A stretch of 64,000 nucleotides of DNA from Micrococcus terreus (GCF_900116905.1 NZ_FPCG01000002.1:124001-188000), one strand, 5' to 3'. Counted from the first letter of the stretch, positions 44,215 to 53,815 are shown. The notes: generated by a model not told the origin, from the sequence alone. Numbers and translations: made by a program.

Positions 44215-45498
44215 TCAGCCCCCTGCGCACACAGCAGCCGGCGTCCGCGTGGCCTGCGGTGTCGCCACGGCGGACTCAGTGGGCTCTGCGGAGGCACTTG
44301 CGCCGGCCTCTCCGGAGCCGCCTGCGGCATTCTCGTCACCCTGCCCACCACCGGACGAGGTGACGGTGGGGCTGGGACGGGAGGTGCCGCCGTCGGGCTG
44401 GCCTGGCTCGGAGGTCTCCTCAGCCGAGCCGCCGCCCTGCTCTCCCTGGAGGAACTCATCCACCGAGTCATCCCGCAGAGCGCGCTGGAGCCGGGCCAGG
44501 CCCTCCGGGTCCTGCTCGACGATGGAGGCCCCGCCGGAGGTGGTGGCCGGCGGACCGTGGGGAATGGTGAACATCTCGATGGCCGAGGGCCTGATCTCCC
44601 GCATGGACCACGCGTAGCCGGCGAGGGTGGCCGCATCCAGGCGCTCATCCACGGTGATGAACGGGGTGAAGCCGTTGACCACGTCCATGATGCGCTGGGG
44701 GTTGGCCAGCGTCTCCACGGTCAGGATGCGACCGGCCACCGCATTGACGAAGCGCTGCTGGTTCTGGACGCGCTCGAAGTCCCCGTCCAAGAAGGCCTTA
44801 CGTTCGCGCACGTAGCGCAGGGCATCGGTCCCGTTGAGCAGGATGTCACCCTGCGGGAAGAACGAGGGGTTGATGACGCCGGAGGAGAAGGCATGAGGAT
44901 TGCACAGCTCGACGCCGCCCAGGGCCTCGGTCAGGCCGTTGAACCCCTCGAAGTCGATGACGCCCAGGTGGTCGATCTCGACCCCCACGAGGTCTTCGAC
45001 GGTCCTGATGACCAGCGGGTAGCCGCCCAGACCGAGAGCGCCGTTCACCTTGCGCTCGCCATGACCGGGGATCTCCACCCAGAGATCGCGCACGATCGAC
45101 ATCACATAGACGTTCTTCCGGTCCTTCGGCACGTGCACGAGCATCATGGTGTCCGAGCGCGCACCGTCCTCGCCCTTGACGTCAGCGGTGTTGCGCCCTT
45201 CGCCACGGGAGTCCGACCCGAGCAGCAGGACGTTCAGGACGCCGTCGTCCCCCGCGGTGATCCCGGCATCGACGGTCTGACGGCGATCGTTGAAGGCCGC
45301 CCCGATGAACCCGACATAGACGAGCACACAGATGATCAGAACCGCCAGCAGGCCGCCGACCAGCAGGAAGGCATTGCGCCAGGTGTGCCGCTTGGCGCGG
45401 TGGCGAGCGGCGCGTCGCGGCGAGAAGTGCTGCGAGTCAGACGACACAGTGGTTCCCATCGACGGATTCGGATCTGTCCCATGGTAGCGCGGGATCAT
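44215..45498 (-). CDS. LytR-CpsA-Psr family glycopolymer ligase
   Basis: Membrane phosphotransferase that moves a glycopolymer from its lipid carrier to peptidoglycan outside the cell. 427 residues: polar cytoplasmic start, one membrane segment (about 43-66), then the extracellular LCP domain with [11 protein letters not shown], the Arg/Asp cluster [41 protein letters not shown] and [24 protein letters not shown]. The last 75 or so residues are Gly/Ser/Glu/Thr low complexity ending near a Cys, longer than usual. ATG at 45498 overlaps the mutM stop (ATGA); an ATG at 45459 is an alternative. Its place at the end of the locus suggests it attaches this polymer. Confidence 0.92.
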   Translation of the reverse strand: MIPRYHGTDPNPSMGTTVSSDSQHFSPRRAARHRAKRHTWRNAFLLVGGLLAVLIICVLVYVGFIGAAFNDRRQTVDAGITAGDDGVLNVLLLGSDSRGEGRNTADVKGEDGARSDTMMLVHVPKDRKNVYVMSIVRDLWVEIPGHGERKVNGALGLGGYPLVIRTVEDLVGVEIDHLGVIDFEGFNGLTEALGGVELCNPHAFSSGVINPSFFPQGDILLNGTDALRYVRERKAFLDGDFERVQNQQRFVNAVAGRILTVETLANPQRIMDVVNGFTPFITVDERLDAATLAGYAWSMREIRPSAIEMFTIPHGPPATTSGGASIVEQDPEGLARLQRALRDDSVDEFLQGEQGGGSAEETSEPGQPDGGTSRPSPTVTSSGGGQGDENAAGGSGEAGASASAEPTESAVATPQATRTPAAVCAGG

Positions 45499-46466
45499 CG
45501 TCGAGCTCGGCGCGGAACCGGCTGGCAGACGGGGCAGAAGGCCGAGGAGCGGTTCATGAACTTCTCTCGTCTGATCAGCGTCTCACGACCAGCACCGGCG
45601 CACCGTGAGCACAGCTTTCCGGCTCGGCCATAGACCTGCAGCGATCTGTCGAAGTATCCGGAGGCGCCGTTGACGTTGACGTACAGGGAGTCGAAACTGG
45701 TTCCCCCCTCCGCCAGGGCCTGCTTCATCACCTCTTGGACGGCGGCCAGCAGACGTGAGGACTCCGTGCGGTTGATGGTCTCCGTCGGCCGGGCATAGTG
45801 CAGACGTGCGCGCCACAGGGCCTCATCGGCGTAGATGTTGCCGATGCCGGACACCAGAGACTGGTCCAGCAGCGCCCGCTTCAGTCCGGTCCGACGTCTC
45901 CGCAGGCGATCATGCAGAGTGGACATGCTGAAGTGCTCGTCCAGGGGGTCTCGCGCGATGTGGGCGACGCTCGAAGGGATGCTCTGCCCAGCGACATCGC
46001 CAGCGGGGACCAGTCGGTCCAGGTAGAGGCCGCCGAACAGGCGCTGGTCCACGAACCTCAGTTCCGTCTCGGTTCGTTCCTCACCGTGCGGCGCAGCGGC
46101 GTCGGACACCTCGGGGCCGCTCAGCTGGAGTCGCACCCGCAGGTGCCGCTGATCGGGCGTGCCCGTTGTGTCCACGAGCAGCTGTCCGCTCATGCCCAGA
46201 TGGACCACCAGCGCATGCTCAGGGCGGTCCGTCGGCGGGCGGTGGCCGGAGACTCCGTCGGCCGGCAGCGGGATCCACAGGTACTTGCCTCGTCGGCATG
46301 GCTCCTGCAGGACCCTGCCGATCAGCCCCGCCGTGAAGGACTGGACTCCACCGATCTGACGGCGCACAGACCGCTGATCCACCACCTCGAGGGAGTCGAT
46401 CCGGGCTCCGGGGACCCACTGCCGAAGTCCACGACGGACGACCTCGACCTCGGGGAGCTCAGGCAT
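45495..46466 (-). CDS. mutM: Formamidopyrimidine-DNA glycosylase
   Basis: Removes 8-oxoguanine and formamidopyrimidines from DNA and nicks the abasic site. 323 residues; the mature N-terminus PELPEVE supplies the catalytic Pro and Glu, followed by a conserved Lys in CRRGKYLW, the H2TH region ([18 protein letters not shown]) and a C-terminal zinc finger CSRC...CPVC. ATG at 46466 overlaps the rnc end by 8 nt. It contains a Pro/Asp-rich loop around 75-90 that makes it longer than the usual 270-290. Coupled to rnc upstream and to the LCP gene downstream. Confidence 0.96.
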   Translation of the reverse strand: MPELPEVEVVRRGLRQWVPGARIDSLEVVDQRSVRRQIGGVQSFTAGLIGRVLQEPCRRGKYLWIPLPADGVSGHRPPTDRPEHALVVHLGMSGQLLVDTTGTPDQRHLRVRLQLSGPEVSDAAAPHGEERTETELRFVDQRLFGGLYLDRLVPAGDVAGQSIPSSVAHIARDPLDEHFSMSTLHDRLRRRRTGLKRALLDQSLVSGIGNIYADEALWRARLHYARPTETINRTESSRLLAAVQEVMKQALAEGGTSFDSLYVNVNGASGYFDRSLQVYGRAGKLCSRCAGAGRETLIRREKFMNRSSAFCPVCQPVPRRARR

Positions 46467-47193
46467 CGGCCGCCGCGCGCACATCCTCCCAGGATGCCGC
46501 CGCAGCGCGCCGTTCGGCCTCCTTCTTCGACGGCCCGGTGCCCGAGGCATAGGAGACCCCGCCGACCACCAGGGTGGCGGTGAAGGTCTTGTCATGATCC
46601 GGGCCGATCGAGTCCATGCGGTACTCGATGTTGCCCAGATCCCCAGCGGCCACGGCCTCCTGGATATGGGTCTTCCAGTCCGTCCCGGCCCCCATGGCGG
46701 TCTCATCGTCCAGCAGGGGGATCACCAGGCGGTGGACCAGTGCGCGGGCCTCATCCAGCCCATGGTCCAGGAAGGTCGCGCCGATCAGGGCCTCCATGGT
46801 GTCGGCCAGGATCGAGTCCTTGTTCCGTCCGGCTGTCCTGATCTCGCCCTCGCCCAGACGAATGTGGTCGCCGACCTGGACCTGCCGTGCGACCACGGCC
46901 AGTGCCCGGGTGGAGACCAGGGCGGCGCGCATCTTGGCCAGCTCCCCCTCGGGCTGCTCGCCGAAGACCCGATACAGGTGATCGGTGACCACGAAACCGA
47001 GCACAGAGTCACCCAGGAACTCCAGGCGCTCGTTGGTCGGCAGTCCACCGTTCTCGTAGGCGAAGGACCGATGGGTCAGGGCAAGCTCCAGCGTCCCGGG
47101 GTCGATGACGACCCCGAGACGCTGAGAGAGCTCTTCAGTTGACGGGTGCCGGCGAGCTGCCGACGCCCCGTGGGATGCTCGACGCGGTGCCAT
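46459..47193 (-). CDS. rnc: Ribonuclease III
   Basis: Double-strand-specific endonuclease for rRNA and mRNA processing. 244 residues: catalytic domain with the signature [14 protein letters not shown] and the second acidic site DTMEALIGA, then a C-terminal dsRNA-binding domain (about 170-240). ATG at 47193 is preceded by GAGGTG; a GTG at 47199 is an alternative. It lies 7 nt after rpmF, the conserved order DUF177-rpmF-rnc-mutM. Confidence 0.96.
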   Translation of the reverse strand: MAPRRASHGASAARRHPSTEELSQRLGVVIDPGTLELALTHRSFAYENGGLPTNERLEFLGDSVLGFVVTDHLYRVFGEQPEGELAKMRAALVSTRALAVVARQVQVGDHIRLGEGEIRTAGRNKDSILADTMEALIGATFLDHGLDEARALVHRLVIPLLDDETAMGAGTDWKTHIQEAVAAGDLGNIEYRMDSIGPDHDKTFTATLVVGGVSYASGTGPSKKEAERRAAAASWEDVRAAADA

Positions 47194-47200
47194 GGGCACC

Positions 47201-47404
47201 TCAGGCGTCGGCGACCTTGCGGCCCTTGTATTCCAGGAACAGCGCGGTGCCGGCCGAGTCGGTGACCACCTGTGCCTGATGCGGCAGGCGGTAGGTGACT
47301 CGACCGTTCTCCACCGACTTCACCAGGGTCGGCGCGGTGGCCTTCCACTGAGAACGGCGGGCACGGGTGTTGGAACGGGACATCTTCCGCTTCGGAACTG
47401 CCAC
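47201..47404 (-). CDS. rpmF: 50S ribosomal protein L32
   Basis: 67-residue basic protein beginning [20 protein letters not shown], the L32 signature. None of the four zinc-binding cysteines of the C+ form is present, so this is the zinc-independent type. GTG start at 47404 with GAGAAGAG upstream; it lies 2 nt after the DUF177 stop, a conserved pair. Confidence 0.96.
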   Translation of the reverse strand: MAVPKRKMSRSNTRARRSQWKATAPTLVKSVENGRVTYRLPHQAQVVTDSAGTALFLEYKGRKVADA

Positions 47405-47406
47405 GG

Positions 47407-48003
47407 CTATCTCTTCTCTGTCTCGTCGGATGTGGTCTGGTCGGCATGGTCGGAGTGCTCCGACGACGCCATGGTGGACAGTGCGCTGAGCGCGGCCCAC
47501 CGGGGGTCCACCTGGTCGTGCACGTGTCCGGGGGGCGCATCCTCCAGGCGGATGCCGCAGTCCGGGCACAGGCCCTTGCAGTCCGGACGGCACACCGGCT
47601 GGAACGGCAGGGCGGTGACCACGGCATCGCGCAGCACCGGCTCCAGGTCCACGGTGTCGTGGACCACCAGACGCTCTTCGTCACCGTCTCCGTCGGAGGC
47701 GGTGATGAACAGCTCCTGCAGGTCCACGGTGATCCCGTCCCGGATGGGGTCCAGGCACCGGCTGCACTCCCCCACCAGCTCCGCGTCGGCGGTGCCGGTG
47801 GCCAGGATCCCCTCGTGGACGGATTCGAGCCTGAGCTCGACGTCCACGGGTGATCCTGCGGGGATGCCCAGCAGGGGAATGGACAGCTCCTCCGGAGCCG
47901 GCCACGTATCCTCGAGGGTCCGCATGGACCCCGTGCTGCGCATCAGGTCCTGGACGGCCACGACCCACGGACTCTCGGAGCGGACTGACGACGATGCAGA
48001 CAC
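47407..48003 (-). CDS. DUF177 (YceD-like) protein
   Basis: 198-residue protein of the YceD/DUF177 family, encoded before rpmF in most bacteria and linked to 23S rRNA maturation. Cysteine pairs CSRCLDP and [13 protein letters not shown] suggest metal binding. GTG at 48003 with AAAGGAGA upstream; the frame continues upstream but is not conserved. Exact function unclear. Confidence 0.88.
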   Translation of the reverse strand: MSASSSVRSESPWVVAVQDLMRSTGSMRTLEDTWPAPEELSIPLLGIPAGSPVDVELRLESVHEGILATGTADAELVGECSRCLDPIRDGITVDLQELFITASDGDGDEERLVVHDTVDLEPVLRDAVVTALPFQPVCRPDCKGLCPDCGIRLEDAPPGHVHDQVDPRWAALSALSTMASSEHSDHADQTTSDETEKR

Positions 48004-48047
48004 CAGCGTCTCCTTTCCAGACCGACAGTGTGGGCGGTGGTCCTTCT

Positions 48048-48071
48048 CCGGAACACCCCAAGGCGTTCCGG
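48048..48071 (-). terminator. Hairpin after galU
   Basis: 7-bp stem CCGGAAC/GTTCCGG with a 10-nt loop in the 174-nt spacer between galU and the DUF177 gene. Weak terminator candidate; the rest of 48004-48177 shows nothing clear. Confidence 0.35.
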
Positions 48072-48177
48072 GCAGGGTGCACCCCAGGACCGACTGTCCA
48101 GTGTACGCGTTCAGCGTCGAGGCCGCCACACGGCTGACGCTCGGCGCGTCGACCGTGGCCCCGGCGTGGGCTGCGTC

Positions 48178-49086
48178 TCAGAGCTGCGCGGCGAACTCCT
48201 TGATCCAGGCGCGCAGGTCCGGACCCAGGTCATCACGGGCTGCGGCCAGGGTGATGACGGCCTTGAGGTAGCTCAGCTTGTCACCGGTGTCATACCGACG
48301 TCCATGGAAGACCACGGCGTGGACGCCGAAGCCTTCGCCTGTCCCCTCGGCGAGCACCTGAAGTGCGTCGGTGAGCTGAATTTCATTGCCGCGGCCAGGC
48401 TCGGTGCGCTCCAGGACGTCGAAGACCGCAGGATCCAGGACGTACCGCCCGATGATCGCCAGATTCGACGGAGCCTCCCCCGCCGCCGGCTTCTCCACCA
48501 GTCCATGGACCTTCACCAGGTCATCGTCAGCACCCTGCACGGGCCTCACCTCGGCCACGCCGTAGGCCGAGATGTTCTCCTCCGGGACCTCCATCAGCGC
48601 GACCACCGACCCCCCGTACTGCTGCTGCACGTCCAGCATGCGGGTCAGCAGGTGGTCCTGTTCATCGATCAGGTCGTCTCCGAGCAGCACGGCGAACGGA
48701 TCGTGGCCGACGTGGTTGCGGGCACACAGCACGGCGTGGCCCAGGCCCCGGGCGTCACCCTGGCGCACATAGTGGATGTCGCCGAGGTTGGTCGCCTCCT
48801 GGATCAGCGAGAGCCGGTCGAAATCGCCCTTGAGCTCCAAGGTCCGCTCCAGCGCCGGGACCCGGTCGAAGTGGTCCTCCAGGGCACGCTTGGACCGCCC
48901 CGTGACCATCAACAGGTCATCGAGACCGGCCGCCGCCGCCTCCGCCACGACGTACTGGATCGCCGGCTTGTCCACGACCGGCAGCATCTCCTTGGGCATG
49001 GCCTTGGTGGCGGGAAGGAACCGGGTCCCCAGGCCGGCGGCCGGGATGACCGCCTTGCGGGCGCGAGGGCGTCGAATCTGGTCCAT
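48178..49086 (-). CDS. galU: UTP-glucose-1-phosphate uridylyltransferase
   Basis: Makes UDP-glucose from UTP and glucose-1-phosphate. 302 residues with the nucleotidyltransferase motif GLGTRFLPATK, MLPVVDKPAIQY and LLGDDLID, and VEKPAAGEAPSNLAIIGRY. ATG at 49086 with CAGGAA upstream; the upstream frame is not part of the protein. UDP-Glc serves GalE and probably the glucose residues of the wall polymer. It is inserted between coaD and DUF177; in many actinobacteria galU lies elsewhere. Confidence 0.94.
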   Translation of the reverse strand: MDQIRRPRARKAVIPAAGLGTRFLPATKAMPKEMLPVVDKPAIQYVVAEAAAAGLDDLLMVTGRSKRALEDHFDRVPALERTLELKGDFDRLSLIQEATNLGDIHYVRQGDARGLGHAVLCARNHVGHDPFAVLLGDDLIDEQDHLLTRMLDVQQQYGGSVVALMEVPEENISAYGVAEVRPVQGADDDLVKVHGLVEKPAAGEAPSNLAIIGRYVLDPAVFDVLERTEPGRGNEIQLTDALQVLAEGTGEGFGVHAVVFHGRRYDTGDKLSYLKAVITLAAARDDLGPDLRAWIKEFAAQL

Positions 49087-49135
49087 GGCTGTTCCTGTCT
49101 GGCGAGCGGATGGGGACGGAGGCTGGGTCAACTGG

Positions 49136-49606
49136 TCACTGCTCGCTGAAGCGGCGCATGACGGCACGCGGCACGAACTCGGAGATGTCTCCTCCGAGCT
49201 GGCTGATCTCCTTGATCAGCGACGACGACAGGTGCGCATACCTGCCGTCTGCAGGCAGGAAGACCGTCTCCACGCCCGTGAGGTGTCGGTTCATGGTCGC
49301 CATGGGCATCTCATAGTTCAGGTCCGTGGAATTGCGCAGCCCCTTGACCACAGAGTTCGCACCGACCTTCCGGCAGAACTCCGCCAACAGGCCCTCCCCC
49401 ATGGCCACCACGCTGATGCCCTGCAGGGACGAGACGGTCTCCTGGATCATGGCGATGCGCTCGTCCACGTCGAAGCGGTGGGTCTTGTTGTAGTTGGTCG
49501 AGACGGCCACGATCACCTCGTCGAAGAGACTGGTGGCACGGGCGATGATCTCCACATGACCGTGGTGCAGCGGGTCGAAGGATCCAGGGCAGACGGCGCG
49601 GCGCAT
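49136..49606 (-). CDS. coaD: Phosphopantetheine adenylyltransferase
   Basis: Penultimate step of coenzyme A synthesis: 4'-phosphopantetheine plus ATP gives dephospho-CoA. 156 residues, normal length, with CPGSFDPLHHGH (the T/HxGH nucleotidyl motif), VKGLRNSTDLNYE and SSSLIKEI. The A of the ATG at 49606 is within 10 nt of a TAGTAT -10 hexamer shared with the divergent gene, and no Shine-Dalgarno sequence is present, so the mRNA may be leaderless or nearly so. Confidence 0.95.
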   Translation of the reverse strand: MRRAVCPGSFDPLHHGHVEIIARATSLFDEVIVAVSTNYNKTHRFDVDERIAMIQETVSSLQGISVVAMGEGLLAEFCRKVGANSVVKGLRNSTDLNYEMPMATMNRHLTGVETVFLPADGRYAHLSSSLIKEISQLGGDISEFVPRAVMRRFSEQ

Positions 49607-49615
49607 GTCTCGAAC

Positions 49616-49622
49616 ATACTAT
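49616..49622. promoter_or_regulatory. Shared symmetric -10 of coaD and the aminotransferase gene
   Basis: ATACTAT reads TACTAT on the plus strand (49617-49622, then 7 nt, then ATG 49630) and TAGTAT on the minus strand (49621-49616, then 9 nt, then coaD ATG at 49606). Both match TANNNT. One short element thus seems to drive two divergent, nearly leaderless transcripts. Confidence 0.5.
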
Positions 49623-49629
49623 GGACCGC

Positions 49630-50937
49630 ATGGCAGACGCACAGGAGCATCCTCGAACGTCATCTCCGGAGTCGGTGCCCCTCGCCCACCCGCCGGAGGG
49701 GCCGTGGCGGCGCGCCTCCCGAGCCACCGGTCTGCTGCGCGGAACGGCACCCACGCCGACGGTGTTCGAGACGATGACCGGCTGGGCCCGCGAGCACGAT
49801 GCGGTCAACCTGGGTCAAGGCTTCCCCGACCACGACGGCCCGGCCTGGATCCGGCAGATCGCCGCCCAGGCGATGCTGACCGAACCGACCTCCGGCGCCG
49901 CCTCTCTGAACCAATACGCCCCCGGGACCGGACTGCCCAGCCTGAGGGCCGCCGTCGGGCATCACGTGGAACGGCACCGCGGCCTGCAGCTGGATCCGGA
50001 CCGCGAGATCCTGATCACCACCGGGGCCACGGAGGGGATCGCCGCAGCACTGCTCGCCCTGGTCTCGCCGGGCGACGAGGTGGTCGTCTTCGAGCCGTTC
50101 TACGACTCCTATGCGGCGATGATCGCACTGGCGGGCGCCGTGCAGGTCACGGTTCCCCTGAGCGCGCCGGACTTCCAGCCCGATCCGCTCGCCCTGGAGT
50201 CGGTGGTCACCGAGCGGACCCGGATGGTGGTGCTCAACACCCCGCACAATCCCACGGGTGCTGTGCTGGCCCGCGGTGTGCTGGACCAGCTGATCCAGGT
50301 CTGCTCCCGGCACGACCTGCTGGTGCTCAGCGATGAGGTCTATGAGCACCTGGTGTACGACGGCGAGCACCACGCCGTGGCCAGCACCCCCGGAGCCTGG
50401 GAGCGGACGATCACGGTCTCCTCCGCCGGCAAGAGCCTGTCCCTGACCGGCTGGAAGGTCGGCTGGCTGACCGGCCCCGCTGAACTGGTGTCAGCGGTGC
50501 GCGCCGTCAAGCAGTTCCTGACCTACTCCTCCGGTCCCGCGTATCAGGAGGCCGTGGCCGAGGCACTCCTGAATGACCGGGGATTCCTGGCGGACCAGCG
50601 TGACCGATTCCGCAGCACCCGCGACCTGCTGGTGGACGGGCTGCGCCAGGCCGGTCTGGACCCCGTGGTGCCCGCCGCCGGGTACTTCACCGTGGTGGAC
50701 CTGGCGCCGTGGGGAGTCCAGGATGCAGCCCATGCCGTCCGAGAGCTGACCGTGCAGGCAGGCGTCACCGGGATCCCCGTCAGTTCGCTGTGCCGACCGG
50801 ATCAGCCGGGGCCGCTCCACAGCTGGGTGCGGCTGGCCTTCTGCAAACGACCGGAGGTGCTGCAGGAGGCGGTCCGCCGGCTCGGAGCGGCCGCAGACCT
50901 GGCACAGGACGGGGCCTTCGCTCAGCCCACCCGCTGA
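49630..50937 (+). CDS. PLP-dependent aminotransferase class I/II (KAT/DapC-like)
   Basis: 435-residue enzyme of fold type I. NTPHNPTGAVL, SDEVYEHLVYDG and the PLP lysine (Lys268) in SSAGKSLSLTGWKVGW are visible; the pattern GLPSLRAAVGHHVERH and NLGQGFPD is that of kynurenine aminotransferase/glutamine transaminase K and of actinobacterial DapC (N-succinyldiaminopimelate aminotransferase). The exact substrate cannot be set. ATG at 49630 is chosen from the 7-nt spacing to the -10; ATG 49621 is in frame but would overlap the promoter. Its last 16 nt overlap the rsmD end on the other strand. Confidence 0.85.
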   Translation: MADAQEHPRTSSPESVPLAHPPEGPWRRASRATGLLRGTAPTPTVFETMTGWAREHDAVNLGQGFPDHDGPAWIRQIAAQAMLTEPTSGAASLNQYAPGTGLPSLRAAVGHHVERHRGLQLDPDREILITTGATEGIAAALLALVSPGDEVVVFEPFYDSYAAMIALAGAVQVTVPLSAPDFQPDPLALESVVTERTRMVVLNTPHNPTGAVLARGVLDQLIQVCSRHDLLVLSDEVYEHLVYDGEHHAVASTPGAWERTITVSSAGKSLSLTGWKVGWLTGPAELVSAVRAVKQFLTYSSGPAYQEAVAEALLNDRGFLADQRDRFRSTRDLLVDGLRQAGLDPVVPAAGYFTVVDLAPWGVQDAAHAVRELTVQAGVTGIPVSSLCRPDQPGPLHSWVRLAFCKRPEVLQEAVRRLGAAADLAQDGAFAQPTR

Positions 50938-51524
50938 CAGTAGAAGACCGAGGTCTCTCCGTAGGTGCGCTGTTCCACCGGCTCCAGACCGGCTGGCCAG
51001 GACGGTTCCGCCGAGCGGGCCGAGCGCTCCAGCACCAGCAGCCCGTCCGTGACCAGCGCCCGGACGACCCGCTCCAGGGTGGCATGCAGCTCCTCCCCCT
51101 CGACCGGGTACGGAGGGTCGGCCAGGATCAGATCCCAGGGACCGGCAGGCCCGGTGGCGGCCTCGGCGGGGTGCCCGGCCGCGATGAGCTGGTCCAGCAC
51201 GGCGTCCACCGGGCGGACGATCACCTGCGGGACCGGGGAGCGCAGTGCCTGTGCCACCGCCCGGACGTTGGCAGAGCACACCGACGCTGCACGTCGATCC
51301 TTCTCCACGAACAGCACCGAGGCGGCCCCACGGCTCCACGCCTCCAGGCCGAGGGACCCTGAGCCTGCGTAGAGATCGGCCACGGCGGTCCCGTCCAGCC
51401 AGCCGCGGGAGGAGAGCCAGGAGAACATCGCCTCCTTGGTGCGGTCCGTCGTCGGGCGCGTGCCGGTGCCCGGCACCGACCGGAGCGGGAGGCCCCCCGC
51501 TCGTCCGGCGATGATCCTGCTCAC
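50922..51524 (-). CDS. rsmD: 16S rRNA (guanine966-N2)-methyltransferase
   Basis: S-adenosylmethionine-dependent methylation of G966 in 16S rRNA. 200 residues with RIIAGRAGGLPLRSVPG at the start, DLYAGSGSLGLEA (SAM site) and LADPPYPV (the D/NPPY motif). GTG at 51524 where the conserved text begins; the long upstream frame is not coding. It lies 17 nt after recG and ends in a convergent overlap with the aminotransferase gene. The usual partner coaD is still close, across that inserted gene. Confidence 0.93.
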   Translation of the reverse strand: MSRIIAGRAGGLPLRSVPGTGTRPTTDRTKEAMFSWLSSRGWLDGTAVADLYAGSGSLGLEAWSRGAASVLFVEKDRRAASVCSANVRAVAQALRSPVPQVIVRPVDAVLDQLIAAGHPAEAATGPAGPWDLILADPPYPVEGEELHATLERVVRALVTDGLLVLERSARSAEPSWPAGLEPVEQRTYGETSVFYCQRVG

Positions 51525-51541
51525 TGTGACCGCCCTTCCAC

Positions 51542-53815
51542 TCAGCCTCGCTCCAGATAGTCTGCCGCCTCGGCGTGCCCCTGCTCCCAGCGGCGCACTG
51601 CGGTGAGCAGTGCTGTGTGCCCGTCCAGCCCCCCGTCCTGCTCGAGTCGGACGGCGACCCAGTCCGCGCACAGCTCGATCACCGCCGCATGCCGCAGCAC
51701 GGAGATCACCTTCAGTCGGCTGCCTCCGTGTTGTGCGGCACCGGTGATGTCGCCCTCACCACGCTGGTGCAGGTCCGCGCGAGCGATCTCCAGTCCGTCC
51801 TGGGTGCCGGCCAGGACCTCCAGACGCTCCAGTGCCGGATGACCGTCCGGACGGCGCGTGGCCAGCAGGCACACCGATGCGGCCCCACCCCGACCGACAC
51901 GTCCCCGCAGCTGGTGGAGGGTGGACAGGCCGAACGCATCGGCATCCAGCACCGCCATCACCGTGGCGTTGGGGACATCCACGCCCACCTCCACGACCGT
52001 GGTGGCCACGAGGACGTCCAGGTCTCCCCGCACGAAGCCGCCCATCACCTCATCCTGGTCGGCGGGCGACATCCTGCCGTGCAGACCCGCCACGCTCACC
52101 CCCTGCAGGACAGGCAGGCCCTGCAGCCGAGGCACCATGTCCTCCACGGAGGCATCATGACGACGGTCCTCCAGTCCCCCGCCATCACCGGAGAGCTCTG
52201 GGTCAGCAGGGGCGGATGGCTCGGCGTGATCCTCAAGGGTGTCGGTGGGGTCGATCTTGGGGCAGACCACGAAGGCCTGATGGCCGGCCGCCACCTGCTC
52301 GGCGATGACCTCCCAGACCCGGGCGATGACCCGAGGACCGTGCGACATCCGGGCCACATGGGTGGCGACCGGCTGCCGCCCGGACGGCAGCCCCTCCAGG
52401 ACCGTGAGGTCCAGATCGCCGAAGACCGTCATGGCCACGGACCGTGGAATCGGGGTGGCGCTCATCACGAGCAGATGGATCCCCGGATTGGCCTGCCGCA
52501 GTGCCTCCCGCTGGTCCACACCGAAGCGGTGCTGTTCATCCACCACAGCCAGTCCCAGCTCAGCGAACTGGACGTGGTCGGCGAACAGCGCATGGGTGCC
52601 CACCACGATCCCGGCCTGTCCCGAGGCGATCGCGAGCAGAGCCGTGCGGCGCTGGGCCGTTGACATGGACCCGGTCAGCAGCACCACCGTGGTGGACGGT
52701 CCGTCCGGTGCAGACAGCGTCCCGCCCTCGGCCAGCGGCCCCAGGGCCTGGAGCAGGGAGCGATGATGCTGCTGGGCCAGGACCTCGGTGGGCGCCACCA
52801 GGGCCGCCTGTCCACCACCGTCGACCACCTGCAGCATGGCACGCAGGGCGACCAGGGTCTTGCCGGATCCGACCTCGCCCTGCAGGAGACGGCTCATGGG
52901 ATGCCCGGCTGACAGGTCGGCAGCGATCCGCTCGCCCGCTCGACGCTGGCCAGGAGTGAGGTCGAAGGGCAGTCGATCGTCCAGGGCCTGGCGCAGTCCG
53001 TCGGGCCGATCAGGCCACGGCCGCGAGGTCGCGTCCGCACTCGCGGCACGCCGCAGTCCGAGCGAGGCCTGCAGGATCAGCGCCTCCTGCACGGCGAACC
53101 GCTGCAGCGCGCGGCGGGCCTGGCCGATGGAGGACGGCCGGTGCACCTGCCGATAGGCTTCGGACAGCGGAGGCAGCGGCTCCCCGCCGTCCGGGGCCGC
53201 CTCGGCCAACAGCTCAGGGGGAACCGGATCAGTGATCGCCGACCAGTTCACGGCGCCCAGCGCGGTCTCCACGCTGCTGCGCACCACCCAGCTGGGAACC
53301 TTGCCCGTCGCCGGGTAGACCGGCACCGGCCCCAGGTCTTGGGTGGACGGCGCCGAGTCCTCGTCCAGCACGGTGAAGTCCGGGTTGTTCAGGGTCAGCT
53401 GCCCTCGATACATCGCGGTCTTGCCATGGAACATGGCCCGGGTCCCGGCGGACAGCCGACGCAGGGCGTCGTGGCTGTTGAAGAACGCCATCGCCAAGCT
53501 CACCGGTCGGCCCGGGTGGTCATCGGTCACCGTGACGTCCACCAGGAATCCGCGTCGGCTGCGCATCTGGCGTCGACTCACCGAGATGACTCGGGCCACC
53601 ACGGTCACCTGCTCCCCCACCGGCAGGGCGGCGATGGGAGTCAGCTCGCCACGCTCGATCCAGCGCCGAGGGAAGTGCTCGAGCAGGTCTCGCACCGTGG
53701 ACATGCCGAACTCGCGCTCCAGCCGCTGGGCGGTGCGGTCCCCCAGCAGACGGACCAAGGGCTGGTCCAGCGGCTCAGTGGACGCGGGCCCACGGGGAAC
53801 GGTCCGATCACTCAC
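51542..53815 (-). CDS. recG: ATP-dependent DNA helicase RecG
   Basis: Remodels stalled replication forks and Holliday junctions. 757 residues: wedge/OB domain (about 55-160), helicase domains with Walker A GEVGSGKT at 313-320, DEQH box at 426-429 in VVDEQHRFGVDQREALR, and QLRGRVGRGG in the last helicase motif. An acidic insertion around 520-560 is not typical. GTG at 53815 overlaps the DAK2-gene stop (GTGA). Confidence 0.95.
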   Translation of the reverse strand: MSDRTVPRGPASTEPLDQPLVRLLGDRTAQRLEREFGMSTVRDLLEHFPRRWIERGELTPIAALPVGEQVTVVARVISVSRRQMRSRRGFLVDVTVTDDHPGRPVSLAMAFFNSHDALRRLSAGTRAMFHGKTAMYRGQLTLNNPDFTVLDEDSAPSTQDLGPVPVYPATGKVPSWVVRSSVETALGAVNWSAITDPVPPELLAEAAPDGGEPLPPLSEAYRQVHRPSSIGQARRALQRFAVQEALILQASLGLRRAASADATSRPWPDRPDGLRQALDDRLPFDLTPGQRRAGERIAADLSAGHPMSRLLQGEVGSGKTLVALRAMLQVVDGGGQAALVAPTEVLAQQHHRSLLQALGPLAEGGTLSAPDGPSTTVVLLTGSMSTAQRRTALLAIASGQAGIVVGTHALFADHVQFAELGLAVVDEQHRFGVDQREALRQANPGIHLLVMSATPIPRSVAMTVFGDLDLTVLEGLPSGRQPVATHVARMSHGPRVIARVWEVIAEQVAAGHQAFVVCPKIDPTDTLEDHAEPSAPADPELSGDGGGLEDRRHDASVEDMVPRLQGLPVLQGVSVAGLHGRMSPADQDEVMGGFVRGDLDVLVATTVVEVGVDVPNATVMAVLDADAFGLSTLHQLRGRVGRGGAASVCLLATRRPDGHPALERLEVLAGTQDGLEIARADLHQRGEGDITGAAQHGGSRLKVISVLRHAAVIELCADWVAVRLEQDGGLDGHTALLTAVRRWEQGHAEAADYLERG

